64,000 nucleotides of DNA from Austropuccinia psidii (GCA_023105745.1 JALGQZ010000009.1:40729359-40793358); one strand, 5' to 3'; counted from the first letter of the stretch, positions 1 through 13,080 are shown. Numbers and translations are program-made. Notes: generated by a model not told the origin, from the letters alone.

Positions 1-431
1 ATACATTTATAAATTCATTTTGATCCTCTAAATCCCCAATTCTACACCAAATCTCTCTATCTTATCTTTCAATAAGCTCTTTGGAATATTAGTGAGTCAT
101 TTATCTTTAATTCTTAAATCTTTTCTCTAAAATTAGTTTTCTTCAAGAATTATAATTATAATTATTCTTGCAAAAGATAATTATATATTAAAATAATTTT
201 ATTATTTTAATAAAGAAGTTTTTATTATTAAATTCTTCTTGTAATTGATTCTTGTAGACAATTACTTGCTCACTGTTAAAATCACTAGTAGTGCTTAACA
301 CGTGAAAGAAATAATTTTTTAATTTTTTAATTGTGGTTATAATAATATTTTATTATTATATTTCATAAGAACAGACATAGTACTGTTGATTAATAGTAAT
401 ATTATCATCAGTTTCATAGTCACATCGTACA
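1..431 (+). repeat. LTR family B, 3' part cut by window edge
   Basis: This segment matches the last ~430 bp of the complete family-B LTRs at 10787-12709 and 42901-44820. It shares their 'ttggaatattagtgagtcattta' region, the 'acagacatagtactgttgattaat' region and the terminal '..atcgtaca' (the other copies end '..cttaca'). Its 5' part lies outside the window, so its target duplication and its status as solo or full element cannot be judged. No coding potential is seen. Confidence 0.85.
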
Positions 432-2900
432 AATTCACTTGATAAAATCAATTCCCTCTTATTCAAATAAAATTCATGATATGAGTTTTGAAAACTGGCT
501 TCAGAGCCTCATAATAATAGTGAAATAAAGAGGTCCCATATGGGTGTTAGAATAATGTACCTACTTTTAAAACTTCCCCTCTAATTAATAAGGCTTAATA
601 AAATCTTGATTCATGCGAATCCTTTCCCAAAAACAGCAGGGATAATATTTGCATCAATATCATGAGCTCAAGGTAGTAGTAGAACTTATCTCTTTTGATC
701 AGCTCACTTCATTCCTAATATTCACATATTTCTGACATTATATATGTTTCTTAAATCTTAAATATCTCAAATACTATGCTTCCAAGTATCCACCTGCCAG
801 ATATTTTTGAGTATTTATTGCCTTGAATTGAGGCTTATTAGCAGAAAAATTTGTATATATTTTTCTCTTTCCTGTTGGAAAGGAAAAAATTATGTCAATA
901 TATCAGTTTGAATATTAATATCTTTTTTATGGCATTAATAAGATCTAGAAAAGCATAATAATCAAAATCTTGACCCCAAAAGAGGGAAGGGGAGGGTAAT
1001 CTTCTGATAAAATAGCTCTTTTGAAATTCTTGAATTCTTCCTTTAAACTAGGAATTTCATTTAGAACTTGTAAAATTCATCTATATATACATTTATGGAT
1101 ATTTCTAAACTGTAATTTGGTTCCAGATATCTATTAAATAGTTTTCCCTCTTTATAAATTAAGCCCATATATATGCAGCACTCAAACATTCAAAAAATAA
1201 ATATTATTTGCTTCCTTGATTTCAATAAATTAAAGATTTGTATCTGGAGAGGTTGTTATTCATTTTAAAAAATTATTTCATACCAAATTCTACCTCTATA
1301 AAGAAAGAAATTTGACTTCAATCTCAAAGGAGCTTCACCTTTTAAAACTTTTTTTACTGAATATCAAAAAAATGAAAATCAATTTAAAAGTAATACTCAA
1401 TACCATATTTTTTTCTTGATTGAGAGAGAAAATACTCAACACAACTGAAGTCAATGCACAATAAAATCTTTGGTTATCAATCCCAGTGAAAATAATTATT
1501 AAGGTATAAGGACTATACTATGCATATTCAAAATCTCAAATAACATTTATCAAAGGCATCTTTGATTTGGAACATTTTTCAAATGCTGAGAAGTTGATAT
1601 TATTATAAATTTCTCTATGTAAGATTTTATCATCTGATAAAAACTGTTTTTATCAAAACAAATACTCAATATAAATTCCTCACATATCAGAATCACTTAA
1701 TATCAGATTATCCTTTTTAATTTCCTTAGAAATTGATCAATAAATTGGTAAATTTTCAAAGGCTCTGTCTCTTTTTGAAAAATATTATGTGTTCAGAGTT
1801 GATAGTAATAGAAATCGGTTTCTACAGATCTTTTTATGGTACTTTTCTGGTTCTTTGGAGCTTATGATGTGACTGATTTTCACCTTCATTCAGATTTGAC
1901 TCAATCCTTTGTCAAACTCACATTCACTGGCCAGGTTGTAATCAAATTGGACCCAAGTTTGATTGGGGATCATTTAAAAAATTACTACTATTATATATTA
2001 CTGAATTGAAGACAAAAACAGAGTATCCTTGTGGTTGTTCATTAAAATCCCTGAGAAATAAGATTTATTGAGAGATTTCAAACAAAGGGTGACTATCAAT
2101 TTGTAAATAATTTTGAAAATAGTAATTTATTTGGCCATTGAGATTTCTTCAAGTCAAGTTTCTGCTTTTGCAATACAAATGTCAATTTTGAAGTTACTTG
2201 CACATTAAATATATTTTGATCCACAGTAATTCATCACATATCAATCCAAGGGTTTTGACATGTGCACCAATTTCTAAATTAAATTTCTTCCTCATTCTTC
2301 TACACAATTTTCAACAAGCTTACAATTTATGTCAGCATGGTTGAAAATTTTTCATTGTCTTTCATTCTAGTTTTCTGTTACCAAATTTCCCGCTTTGATG
2401 TATATGATTGCAATCGTATTAGGATTTTGAATTTCTGGCATTATTTTAATATTTTTGTAACTTTTGGGGTGGTAATTCTCATTTCTCTCATTTTTTTTTG
2501 TTTTTGAATTTCTTGCTTTGTTCAATTCTTCATTTTACTATATTTTTTTAAAATTCTTTTCATATTTTTTGATTTTCTTTCATTTTTTCATTTTTTATTT
2601 GTTTTTTTCTTGAATTTCTGTTTTTTTTATTTTTTTATTTTTTATTTTTTTCACCAGGGAAAATTTTGTGTCAATTGTCAGCAATTGACTTCATGTCAAG
2701 AAAATGTAAAGCAGGATAAAACTCAAGCTAACATTGAGAAAACATTGATCACACATCACACTCTGGTATTACACCAGATCCTGTGACATCAACCAATATT
2801 CCTTCCCCTGTGCCTTCAACTGAGAACCCTACCCACCTAATCCTCCTGCTACCATCCAAGGGTTGTTAGAAATAACACAAGACCCACCTGTTTGCACACA
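432..2900. other. AT-rich intergenic DNA, no gene seen
   Basis: No reading frame of useful length and no recognisable protein similarity on either strand. Positions about 2480-2655 form a T-rich tract on the plus strand, with runs of 7 to 9 T broken by ATT and CTT. The rest looks like decayed repeat sequence. I found no tRNA-like or LTR-terminal structure that I could defend. Confidence 0.5.
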
Positions 2901-3560
2901 CACACATCAAAGAGGTCCTTCAGCCAGTCTTAATGTAGAGGTTAGGTGTTTGACTTACCCAGGTCATCCATGAAAGACTTGGCCTCAGCGGGATTGACAT
3001 TTTGTGGGTGACACTGGTGGAGCCTGCCACATAATACCGCACGTGAATGGGTGTGACACATGCACACAAAGGAAAAAGCATGTTAGGACCTAAAGTCAAG
3101 AAGCAGCCACCATTTGCTGGTAACATGTGTGGAACCACCCGCAACATGTGTGGGTGCGTAAGTGTGAGACATGTGCAGGGGTAATTTTTTGAAAGCTACA
3201 TACACACAGCAGTCATTAGGGGCATGTGATCAGCTCGATGCAACTTACACTATCATTGATGCATTTTAATGCTGAGGCCCACTCAGATCATTCCAATGTG
3301 ATGATAGCACAGTTGTGTGATTTTAGATCCTGTGAAATGTAAGTGGGTGGGTAATTTCTTCATTGAAGTTGAAATTGGCTTATTAGCACCATATCCAATG
3401 CCAACATAGTAATTCATTTGTGGGCATGTGAACTAATGGGCTTTAACTGTCACAATGGCATGTTACTTTCACCAAATCTTGAGGCAGTTATTTCTCTAGC
3501 AAAATTCCTAATGAAGAGGAGATAATTGTGTTATTGTAACACTATATTTTAATAAAGAAG
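2901..3560. other. Repeat-derived segment of higher GC, unassigned
   Basis: This stretch has more G, C and CpG than its surroundings, with CA/TG-rich phrases such as 'cacacacaca' and 'acatgtgtgg'. A 75-codon frame runs on the minus strand at 2920-3147, but it resembles translated repeat rather than a protein. It may be the 3' outer part of the CACTA element to its right, or a fragment of another LTR. I cannot decide which. Confidence 0.35.
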
Positions 3561-3566
3561 AATATA

Positions 3567-5697
3567 CTAAATATCATGAAATAATGGTTTTATCATTAAA
3601 AGAAGCCCACATGACATCAATTTGTTATCATAAAATCCACAGTGACCTTCTATTTCTTCTTCAGATATAATCAGGTGTCCATCATCAAAATCAACAGCAT
3701 TATAAATATTGAGATGTGGCCATTTGAGGAAGAAATTCCCATCAATTTTCATAGTTTTTAAGATCAGAAAGTTACTTTTCAGCATGAAATATAGATTAGA
3801 GAACTTAAAAATTCTATTAATAATACCTAATCCTTGTGAGTTTCCCCTCAGAAAACATATAGCACTGTTTCTGACATTTTTGGTTTCTGTTTAATATATA
3901 TTGTTGCCAATATTAATGCTTGGAACTGGAAAATACCAAGGTGAGACAATTCTTGAAGTGGGATGACTTGTGGATTGAAAAGTAGTGTCTAAACTAATCC
4001 ATGCAGCTTTTTTCCTTTTTGAATTAAAACCCTGTAAGTACTCAACCAGGGAATCATAATTTTGTTGTTCATGGTGCAGTGGTTGATTATGTTTTTGGTG
4101 ATTGACCAGGGCAGGAGGCTGTGATTCAAAAAATTGTTTTATTTCCCATGGGGCTGATGGGGATTTCAGGAAAACAGAAATCTTGGAAGATCATCTATTC
4201 AGAGTTGAAGAAAGTTAGTCTGATTCAGTTCATGTGTATAATAAATGTGAATATGTTTATCTTATTAATGAACATATATAGTTTGTTATTTGTTGCTATC
4301 TTTGCAAATACTCCAATCAAACGCTCATAACCCCATGTGGCTGAGGCTTGTTCTGGGCCTCAACATTGGAAGAGTTGTGGAATATGATCAGCAAAATCAT
4401 GATTTGGTTCAATTTTCTCTTTTCGGAACAGGTGTTGATTAGACAGGTGGAATTTTTTCCAATGTGCAGCAAATGCAGTTGCATAATCCATTGAAACAGT
4501 CCAACTTGTGGAAATGTTGATAGAACTAATAAAATGGAATGTCTTCTTGGTTCGTTAATTTCCAAAGTCAGCTGATTTTCCCTTTTATTTGTGTATTGGG
4601 GGAGATGTGTTCATCTAATGAAATCTGTTGACTGAGCATCAAAAATGGAATATAGAACTTGTATAAAGGAGCCCATTCACTGGCTTTTAAACTACCATGA
4701 GAGGGGAACTGATTTTGCGGGGACTCGTGTCCATGATGATGGAATTATGGTATCAGATTTCATTTGTTGGAGATGCTTCAGAACGTCACCCTTGATCTAG
4801 TGATCAATCAGTTCACTGCTATCCAAATAAGAGGGTAATTAAGAACTGGGGATGTAATCTGCATCAAATGAGGTAATCGCTGAAGCACCACTAGATGGCT
4901 GTTGTGGGTGAGGGGTGGGAATTGGGAAGTAGTGGGGGTGACTCATTTATGATTTTTGCTGCCTTTGTTCTCAGGGAGCAGGCCTCTCTCAAGGTGATTT
5001 GATCAAGAGATCTGTTGGAGGTCACTGAATGTGAGTCTGCAATGTTGGTGTCATTAGATTTCTTGGAGGACCTGATGTATATTTTTGATTTGGCCTCCGG
5101 AATGCACAATTTCAAAGCTTCATGATCCTTTGAAATTCCAAGGATTAAATTATGCATTATGTCAATATTAACCATCCTGGTTGCATCCTCATATGGAAGG
5201 TCTTCCAAAATTCAATATTGCACTGCATACTCAGAGAAAATTGCTTGTTGTTGTTTGAGGGTTTCCCAAAGCCATTTAGAAATGGTTGGTTTATGATTTT
5301 TGTGCAAGAATGTGTAGTGAAATTGAGGACCAATTTCTTCAATTTGAGCCTTGTGAATAGTGCAAAAATTACAAAAGTGGTTGCCTTGATGAGAAATAAA
5401 TTCAATAAGCTTGTGCATGGCAACCACATCCACAATAGTGGTGAGAATGGAAACAGGGATAAAGGATCCTGAAGGACATGTTGAAGTGGATGAGAAATGG
5501 TAACCTTGCCATAGTTCTTTGAGCTCCTTTATGAGTGGCATGAATAGGAAATTTAATTTAAGATCAGTTGGCTCCTTTGGACCAGGGATGATTCCTGAAA
5601 CATAGACATTCTCTGGCTTCAATATTTCAGTTGAGGGAAGATTAAGACAAATAAGCATTATTGGTCCAATACTGGCCAAGTGGCTTGACTTTCCAAG
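3567..5697 (-). pseudogene. CACTA (Tnp2-type) transposase relic, C-terminal part, copy A
   Basis: Downstream portion of a CACTA/EnSpm transposase (Tnp2, Transposase_21 type) on the minus strand. Family hallmarks visible after the interrupting element are: '..SIGPIMLICLNLPS' near 5670-5630; 'GIIPGPKEPTDLKLN' near 5600; a zinc-like 'HFCNFC' near 5360; the 'DIMHNLILGI' block near 5155; 'WGYERL' near 4330; and a C-terminal 'PHLNIY...GH' block at 3567-3785. The same blocks occur in order in the plus-strand copy at 23.8-27.2 kb. Frames shift several times and stops intervene (for example after codon 155 of the frame ending at 5212), so this is a dead copy. The reading continues upstream at 8395-8944 across an inserted element. 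Confidence 0.85.
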
Positions 5698-6284
5698 TGT
5701 TAGCTGGGGCCTCTTTTGTGGCTTCCAGACTAAATCTTAGGAATTTCAATAAACTAATTCAAAGTTAAATACTACTTAAATTTGAATTAATAGACAAGTC
5801 ACTTGGTTTATAATGGAGTACTGTTGGGATTTAACCTTCAAAAGTACTATAAATGGTATCAATGAATTGAATCACTTCTAAGTGAGAGTGCTTAATATCT
5901 TTAAAATAAAATTTAAGTAATTTTAGATGTAAAAATATATTTGGGTACAAGATCTGAGGATTAATTAAAAGAGAATCAATCCTCTTTAAATATTGTATTT
6001 AAAAATTTGAAACAAAATAATGTGAAATAATTTTGTTTGAATGAAGAAATATTTGCTATTGTGACAGGAGCAAATATATCAACTAAATTAATGTCATATT
6101 GGGAACATATACTATGATGCACTGAGGAATCAGTCATAAAAACAAGATTCAAATCTTATGATAATAATATGAATTCAAGTATTTGAAATTTATACAAAAT
6201 AATAAAAGAAAATGAGACAAAAATTTAAGTAAAGCAATTGAAGTATGTATAGAAGGTAAAAGTTTACAAGTTTTCTGGCTCACA
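5698..6284. repeat. LTR family C, left copy (587 bp)
   Basis: Starts 'TGTTAGCTGGGGCC' and ends 'GGCTCACA'. A second copy of the same length lies at 7808-8394 in direct orientation, so the two look like the LTRs of one element. Phrases such as 'tgggtacaagatctgaggattaattaaaagagaat' agree in both. The first bases of the right copy have mutated from TGTTAG to TTTTAG. No clear target-site duplication remains (flanks ccaag and caatg). Read on the minus strand the repeat begins TGTGAGCC, the same first eight bases as LTR family B. Confidence 0.8.
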
Positions 6285-6651
6285 TTTGGTAATACTGAAA
6301 AAAATTGAGAAAAAAATTATTTAGTTATAGTAATATTTATAAGTTTGTTGCATTTTTGTAATGATTTCCTGTATATTTGTGTTTTTATGATAAAAGATTT
6401 TTCTGTCCTCAGTAGAGTAATCATAAAAAAATTCTAAAATTATTGTTTCATCTCTATTTCATATACTCCCACTACATTTATCTTTTTGTAGTATGGATAT
6501 TATTGATATATTTAGTCTACTCATATGATTATCTGATTTTAGTAGGTCGTAGATATCTTCTTCATTGTCACTGTAAGTGATAATATTTTTTGAATGTAGT
6601 TGATACTCTTTCTTTTGTTGAAATAGGTTGGTTGATCATTTTTCTTTCAAT

Positions 6652-7494
6652 TTAATTTACAACTTTACTCAATATTGTTTCTTCTTTATTTTCAGTAACA
6701 GCTGCATCTATTGTTTTAAGCTCAAGTTTGTTTTTATTGGAGCTTGTACAATTAGTATTAAGATTACTAATTTTTGTTTTTGTATTATTAGTGGGATTTA
6801 TATTTTTTGTCTTTCTCATAGCAGTAAGTGGGTAGGGGCTTCTATTACTAAAGTACTTGGAAATAATATCATAATTAATCTTAGTAAAAGTCGAGTCCAT
6901 TGTTTCACTGAGACGTTTGTTGATATTAGAGCTGTTGTGAATGGTAGTAGGTTTTGGATTGTGCTCCTCTTTATTAAAGATCTTCTTGCTATTTGTATCG
7001 AGAAGATTAGAACTAGGATTGCTACCCTTCTCAATAGTATTCGCATTGGTCCCTTTACAATACTCCTCAAGTGTATTAGGCTTAGATGCAGGGGAAAGAT
7101 CTGAATCCAATGAGAGTTTGACAGTTGTATTACCACTGCACACTTCTGAACCTGTATTCTCCATGTGATCTCTTTCTAATTCAGTAGATGACTTGCTGCA
7201 TTTTCTACATTGTGTTATTTCTTGATTTCTACTACTATATTGAGACCCTGTAGGTTGAGTTGATCTTAAACTTAATTAATTAGTTGTTTTAGAACTTCTA
7301 GATTGAATCTTTGCTGTAGGAGGCAGTGATAAACTATCAGAACTGCAAGATTTATCTTGAGAACAATATTCTTTCCAGTATTCTAAACAAGTTGTGGGTT
7401 TTCTTCCCCTATTAAAAGAAGAAGAATAGTTGGAAGAATGATTACTGGTCATCATTTTGGATAGAGGACCAGTAACAATTCTTAAGTCTTTCAT
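6652..7494 (-). pseudogene. Unknown Asn/Ser/Thr-rich ORF inside the family-C element
   Basis: Two minus-strand frames, 7494-7276 and 7164-6652, lie in the same phase and are separated only by a TAA at about 7270 and a stretch without a start. Together they would give roughly 280 residues. The N-terminal part holds 'RGRKPTTCLEYWKEYC'; a short 'QCRKCSKS' cysteine pair sits in the middle; the C-terminal 170 residues are rich in N, S, T and K. I recognise no domain. It may be a gag-like or captured protein carried by the element. Function is unknown. Confidence 0.4.
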
Positions 7495-7807
7495 GAAAAA
7501 AGACAGGTGTTGAAAAGCTTTGATTTTGGGGGGCCATAGTCATTGAAGTTTGATTACTGGTATTGGAGAATGATATTAATGGCTCCAACAAGAGGTTTGA
7601 GATAATCAGTCTATAGTTTGAAGATATGTTTTATAGTACTATATGAAAATAAAAAAAATCTTAATTAATTGTTGATTTTTAATTTTCAATTGAAGACTAA
7701 GCTATAAAGGAGGAATATTTTATTAATTAGGTATTTCAAATTATGATTGATTTACTAGATGTAATTAATTAATTGATTAAATCTAATATCAATTTTAATA
7801 TATTCAA

Positions 7808-8394
7808 TTTTAGCTGGGGCCTCTTTTGTGGCTTCCAGACTAAATATTAGAAATATTAATAAAATAATTAAAAGTGGAATACAATTTAAACTTAAATTCA
7901 TAGAGGCATCACTCAGTTTAAAGTTGAGTACTGTTGGGATTTAAGCTTCAACAGTACTGTAAATGGAATAAATGAATTGAATCACTTCTAAGTGAGAGTG
8001 CTTAATATTTCTAAAATAAAATGTAAGTAATTTTAGATGTAAAAATATATTTGGGTACAAGATCTGAGGATTAATTAAAAGAGAATGAATCCTCTTTAAA
8101 TATTGTATTTACAAATTTGAAAAAAAATAATGTGAAATAATTTTGTTTTAATGAAGAAAGATTTTCTATGGTAACAGGAGAAAATCTAACAACAAAATTA
8201 ATGACATAGTGGGAACATATACTATGATGCATTGAGTAATCAGTAATAGAAACAAGATTTAATTCATATTATAATAATATGAATTCAATTATTTGAAATC
8301 TATACAAAATAATAAAAGAAAATGATATGAAAATTTAAATAAATTAATTGGAGTATGTACAGCAGGTAAAGGTTTAAAAGATTTCAGGGTCACA
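7808..8394. repeat. LTR family C, right copy (587 bp)
   Basis: Direct repeat of 5698-6284 with equal length. It begins at the mutated TTTTAGCTGGGGCC and ends 'AGGGTCACA'. It abuts minus-strand transposase coding sequence on its right side. Confidence 0.8.
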
Positions 8395-9226
8395 CAATGT
8401 GTATTAAAACAGTCCACATAAATTGAGAAGGACAATGCGCCAGGAATGGACATAAATGGGGGTCAACCATATTTCTATTTGCAATGAAGTGTCTCCAGAA
8501 AAATCCATTGCAGATGTCACATTTGAGCGAACGTTTGGGAATTTGGGATTGTTGATGTTGATGCAGAATTTTCATAATTCCAGCCCACTTCAAAAATTTG
8601 GCAAGCCACTTTTCAAATTATTGATAAATGAAATATTTTGTGGGTATAAATGTTTCCTTGATGTTAGTTGTATTTTGGGTTTGGGGTTCAAATGAATTGA
8701 TGAATTTTACTAATGATTGTGTGAAAGGGGGATCATGATCATTTGGTTCATTATGGCATTGAAAGTGGGGTTGGTCAGGTGTGACAGATTCAGTAAAGTC
8801 ATTAAGAAAGAAGCATTGAGGAAAACACATATAGTTTCTGATCATTGGCTCCAATTGGAGATGTTCAAATATGGTACTGATATCTTGAGGGATATGGAAT
8901 GCAGGAGTGGGGTGACCACCTGAGCTTAAGATAATTGACTTCATGAAAAGATTCAGGGCAGGGTTGAGAATTCATGAGGCCCTGTGGATAATATTATACC
9001 TTAATGAGAGAATTGTAGACATTATCATTCCAAGTTTTTGTGAGGGAAGGTTTTGACTACCTCTGTATGGTTTCTGTGAAGTTGAATTGAGAACCAGTGG
9101 AGTGGAGAATGTGCTTTGGATCAATCAAGAATAATCAGTTGCAAAAATTTGATGCAATGGAGCTTGCGGGAACTAAGATCCTGATGCTGAGGTATGGATA
9201 TTGGGAATAGATTTGGGTTCAATGCC
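8395..9226 (-). pseudogene. CACTA (Tnp2-type) transposase relic, N-terminal part, copy A
   Basis: Upstream portion of the copy-A transposase on the minus strand. The frame 8944-8618 contains 'HIPQDISTIFEHLQL' and a following cysteine region 'CFPQCFFLNDF', which align with 'EIPLSIETILVQLGI' and 'IFCPKCFSLYDL' of copy B. After a stop the reading goes on as 'FEKWLAKFLKWAGIM', equivalent to 'LKKWLASHMWIPGF' in B. It reaches 'ALSFSIYVDCFNTH', which includes the conserved acidic residue of the family's first catalytic block. The family-C element then interrupts it. The 5' side is cut by the LTR starting at 9227, and the first ~280 bp next to that LTR are not readable as protein. Confidence 0.75.
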
Positions 9227-10562
9227 TGCCAGCCTGTGACTCAAAACCAGAGCACAAGCATGACAGCCAAATATCATAAACCAATGGTATAGCCAAGATA
9301 CCATCAAAACATGGGGCTGAGCCAAATCAGCTCAAAAGGTATCAAAAGAAAGAGGAAACTAACCCCTTTCCAAATATACAAGTCCCATCATCATAGGACA
9401 AAGAATAACAAAGTTATTCCTGCTCAAAGTTGTTGCTGAGCATAAACCTTAATTTTCACCTCTCATCTGAAATACAGAGTAAGAGGCCTAACCCCATCAA
9501 ATGGGTATGAAAAATGAAGCTATAAGCCAGGGCTATTCAATGTTACCAATAAAACTGAGCTAGCACCAGTATTACAGAAGTTATGGTCAAATTCAGGCCA
9601 AATAAGGGTGAATAAAATAGTCACCTCTCATCTAACTTCAACAGTTTTAGTGTGAGATACCTAAAGTGGGGTCTTTTTGGAAATCTCACAAGCAGGGCTA
9701 TCTGATGGTGTCATTATTTTCTCCCTATCTCCACTAGAACAAAAGCTATAAGGCAAACAAGCCCAATACAGCTTTTGCCTAAAGACACGCACATGTACAG
9801 AAAACTTGTACATGGGATACCTTTTTCATATGTAATGATAGCCATACCAAATAAGGTACCTTGTGTAGAACACACACAGGGCTACGCACCGATTCAATTT
9901 TGAGGTTGATATCTCAAGAACTGACAAAGGTATAGCTGTTTTAAGGTCAAAATCCCACATTTTGACCAATACAGCCTTACCATGGGACAATATCCCATAA
10001 CCATGATCATGAGGTGTCAAACTGACAAAGATGCTTGTTTTTAATTCAATACTGGGGTCCCATACAGGTTCTGTACAGCATTCTACGCGGCATACACGTC
10101 AGAATGAGGCTGTGCGGTCCCCAGATGAAGGCCTTTTGTAAACCACAAGCCTGTCCTAGAGAGTGAAAAATCTTCACTTCCTCTACGTCAAAAGGTCTAG
10201 CCACCTTTTCACCCCATTTCAGGATAAAAAGGGGGCTTTTCACAGCCAGAAAAGCTTTCCTCATCCTGCTCTTGAATTCCTATGTAGTAAACTGTCAAAA
10301 ACAGTTTTACTCTTGGAAAATAATCGGGTTATACTAAAAATCTTAGTATTGTAGCTCTTATTATAGTAATCTAACTGGTAAGACTGCACCCAGGGCTTCA
10401 GCAGTGCTCACCACCACTATCTCTTGATAGTAATGCCCTTTTACTTTATTGTATACCCTTATTATCTTTAAAATATTTATTCTAAGCTTTTTTCTGTGTC
10501 ACAAACATAGTTAAAGTTGTAATTAGTCTAAGTTACACCTTTATCATAGTTTCATTCTGATA
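9227..10562 (+). repeat. LTR family A, copy 1 (1336 bp), with internal stub
   Basis: Begins TGCCAGCCTGTGACTC (TGTCAG in the other copies) and ends ATTCTGATA, in plus orientation. It is followed directly by 'TTTTGGGGGCCTGGCCATG', the same spacer and primer-binding site as in the full element at 30.8-40.4 kb. This was therefore the 5' LTR of an element, not a solo LTR. It is about 100 bp shorter than other copies because a hairpin-forming module is absent at about 10128-10134. It lies against the 5' side of CACTA relic A. Confidence 0.85.
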
Positions 10563-10786
10563 TTTTGGGGGCCTGGCCATGTTTTTTTGAATTTTTTTGG
10601 ACCTTACAAGTAAGTTTTTCACTTATTTATTGCTTTCTGACAATTGTTTCTATGTTTTTTAGGCATATTTTTTCTTAAAAATATATATATTATATATTTC
10701 ATATTGTTAATTGGTGTATATACCAGTTTATACTCACATTATAAGAGTACTTGTCACATGGCTAATAACCACAAGACCTTTATTTT
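10563..10786 (+). mobile_element. Internal stub of a family-A Ty3 element
   Basis: Starts with the primer-binding site TGGGGGCCTGGCCATG three bases after the LTR. It continues through leader sequence matching the reverse complement of 38.8-39.0 kb, including 'gtggctaataaccacaagacc'-like sequence near 10757-10778. The homology stops exactly where LTR B begins at 10787. I could not recognise its continuation beyond that LTR. Confidence 0.75.
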
Positions 10787-12709
10787 TGTGAGCCTTGAGG
10801 TATATTTTACATACCCAAATAGGCCACAATTATCTTAAAAATAAATTCTGAATTATGCATAACTCATAAGTCATGCATATATTCAAAATTCTTCATTTTT
10901 GATTTCAGAAAAGATGAATACCTTTTTACTGACTAAGTAAATCCATTGATTTAAGGCCAGATTTGGATTCTACACAAAAATTCATCTAGGTAGCTCTATA
11001 GAGTGAATAAGCTCAAATCAAATCTTTGAGGTTGTAATATGGAAAATACTTCCATACCACATCATCAATACCACATAAAAGATCCGTGAAAATTTTTGTT
11101 TGTCTTAAGTTCACACCAAAATAATGGGAATGTGAGAAATCCCATGTTACATATACACTAAGAATAGTGTTATGCATGTTTTGGGCACTTAATATCATGG
11201 TATTCTTACATGGACTTTTGGTATACCCATAGTGGATATCTCACTTGAAGCTTAATTTTCTATTTTGATGTGGAAAATAGGCAAGGGGGACAAAAGACAT
11301 CAAACAGAGCCAGGGTACCCAACTTCTGAGGCCTCAGAGGCGTGGAAAGCTCCAAAGCTTGGATCCATGGCTGATATTGGCGCAGTTAGTAAACTAAAAC
11401 ACTTTGGGAACTTGGTTACCATGTTACAACTACAGTAAATCTTAAGAAAATAGCAAATAACATGCTATTTTGACATGCCAAGGAGGTAAAGAGCTACTTA
11501 GACTCCTGTAACCATGTCAATTCTTAATGAATTTCAATGGATAAATTCCAAAAGAGTAATTAAAACCCCTTTTGGACTTGGATAAATTGATTTACCTCAT
11601 AGCAACCAGTTAAACACTGATATTTGCAATTCTACGTAGAAATAAGGTAAAAACTTCAAAAATTCATTAAAAATTAAATTTTTAATGAATCTCTCTGAAA
11701 CTTTCAGAACCAATGGAGAACTGTATGATCTCCGCTACAAAAAAAATAATTATGGTTTTACTAATAAAATCAAAAGCTTTACTTACAGTCCATTTTTGAC
11801 TATTCTACGTGAAACACTGAATCTTCAAAAATTCACAGTAATTACAACCTGTGATTAAATTGCCAATAACATTGATAACTTTGAGAAATCAATGATTATT
11901 TTGGAATAAAAGAAGATTTACAGATGCTTCTGATTTTATTCTTGACCATATTGGGGTTGGTAGTCACATAAAAAGCATTAATTATGTAATTATGATAATC
12001 TTATGTGACAACAGATGATGCAATCAATAATCCACAAGGGTTTATTGTTTTCTCACTCACTGTTTTCTCAGTGTGCTCCATGGCATGCCTCTGTGAGCTG
12101 TTGTTGACTTAAAAGAGGCCTCCTCTTGCTGTTTTTTCCATATAAAATCATCTTATTATCCATTTATATCATTGTTACCCACAAGTAAGTATTAGTTAAA
12201 CTATTATTAAGTGTTTTAATTCTTTCATAATCACTCAGAAAGATGTGAAATCATAGAATCCAGCTATATATTTTTGTAATCCTGCTATAAATCACTTTGA
12301 TACCTTAAATCCACAATTCTACATCAAATTTCTCTACTTATATCTTTCAATAAGTTCTTTGGAGTATAAGTGAGTCATTTATCCTTAATTCTTAAAGTTT
12401 TTTTCTAAAACTAGTTTTCTTCAAGAATTATCTTCATAATTATTCTTGCAAAACATAATTATATATTAAAATAATTCTATTATTTTAATAAAAGAAGTTT
12501 TTCTTATTAAGTTCTTCTGGTAATTGATTCTTGTAGACAATTACTTCTCACTGTTGAAATTACTAGTAGTGTTTAAAAAGTGAAAGAAATAATTTGTTAA
12601 TGATTTAATTTTGTTCATAATAATATTTTATTATCAAATCTCATAAGAACAGACATAGTACTGTTGATTAATAGTAATATTATCATCATGTTCATAGTCG
12701 AATCTTACA
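10787..12709 (+). repeat. LTR family B, complete copy (1923 bp), probably solo
   Basis: Begins TGTGAGCCTTGAGG and ends TCTTACA, matching the copy at 42901-44820 end to end. The flanking pentamers are ATTTT on the left and GTTTT on the right, which fits a 5-bp target duplication with one change. It is inserted in the leader of the family-A stub, so it is younger than that element. No internal coding region is attached. Confidence 0.85.
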
Positions 12710-13080
12710 GTTTTTCCTCTTCCACAAAAAATAGTTCCCTGCCAGTCTTTTTCTTGTTTGAATACTTTATATAGGGAATTGTAACTGCCACATAGCAGAA
12801 ATGTAGAAATTAGTTATTTGGTCTAATAGGAATCTCAATCAACAATTTAAGTCAAAATAGGCATATTACAACCACACACTTGTTCATAATAGGCCAATTA
12901 CTTGTTGCTGAGATTGAAATATTCACAAGAACTTTTTGAAAAAAGAGTTCTACTTTGACAAGAAGTTGTACAGATGTATCTTTCATGGTATATAAGCAGT
13001 TTTTATTTATTCATTAGAAAAAAGTACATTTTATTGACAGCCACAAGTCATTGAAAATTTAATCAATTACCAAATCTATG
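12710..13080. other. Short gene-free spacer
   Basis: AT-rich sequence between the B LTR and the ARP5 relic. It could hold further family-A leader, but I could not align it with the leader at 38.4-39.0 kb. Nothing else is seen. Confidence 0.4.

Larger units (their letters stand above)
5698..8394. mobile_element. Small LTR-type element (family C) inserted in CACTA copy A
   Basis: About 2.7 kb bounded by two 587-bp direct repeats, sitting exactly inside the transposase relic. On the minus strand, coding ends '..SIYVDCFNTH' at 8395 and resumes with 'LGKSSHLASIG' at 5697. In copy B the same stretch is continuous (FSLYVDRFNPF..SKSISIG). The 1.5-kb interior lacks reverse transcriptase, integrase or protease motifs, so the element is non-autonomous (LARD- or TRIM-like). 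A possible primer site 'TGGTAATACTG' follows the left repeat, which would mean plus orientation, but the only open frames are on the minus strand. Orientation is unresolved. Confidence 0.7.

Noticed and set aside
2920..3147. 75-codon protein on the minus strand
   Set aside because: It looks like translated repeat DNA with no domain and no support from context.
5693..5697. CCAAG as target duplication of the family-C element
   Set aside because: The right flank is CAATG; the match is too weak to claim.
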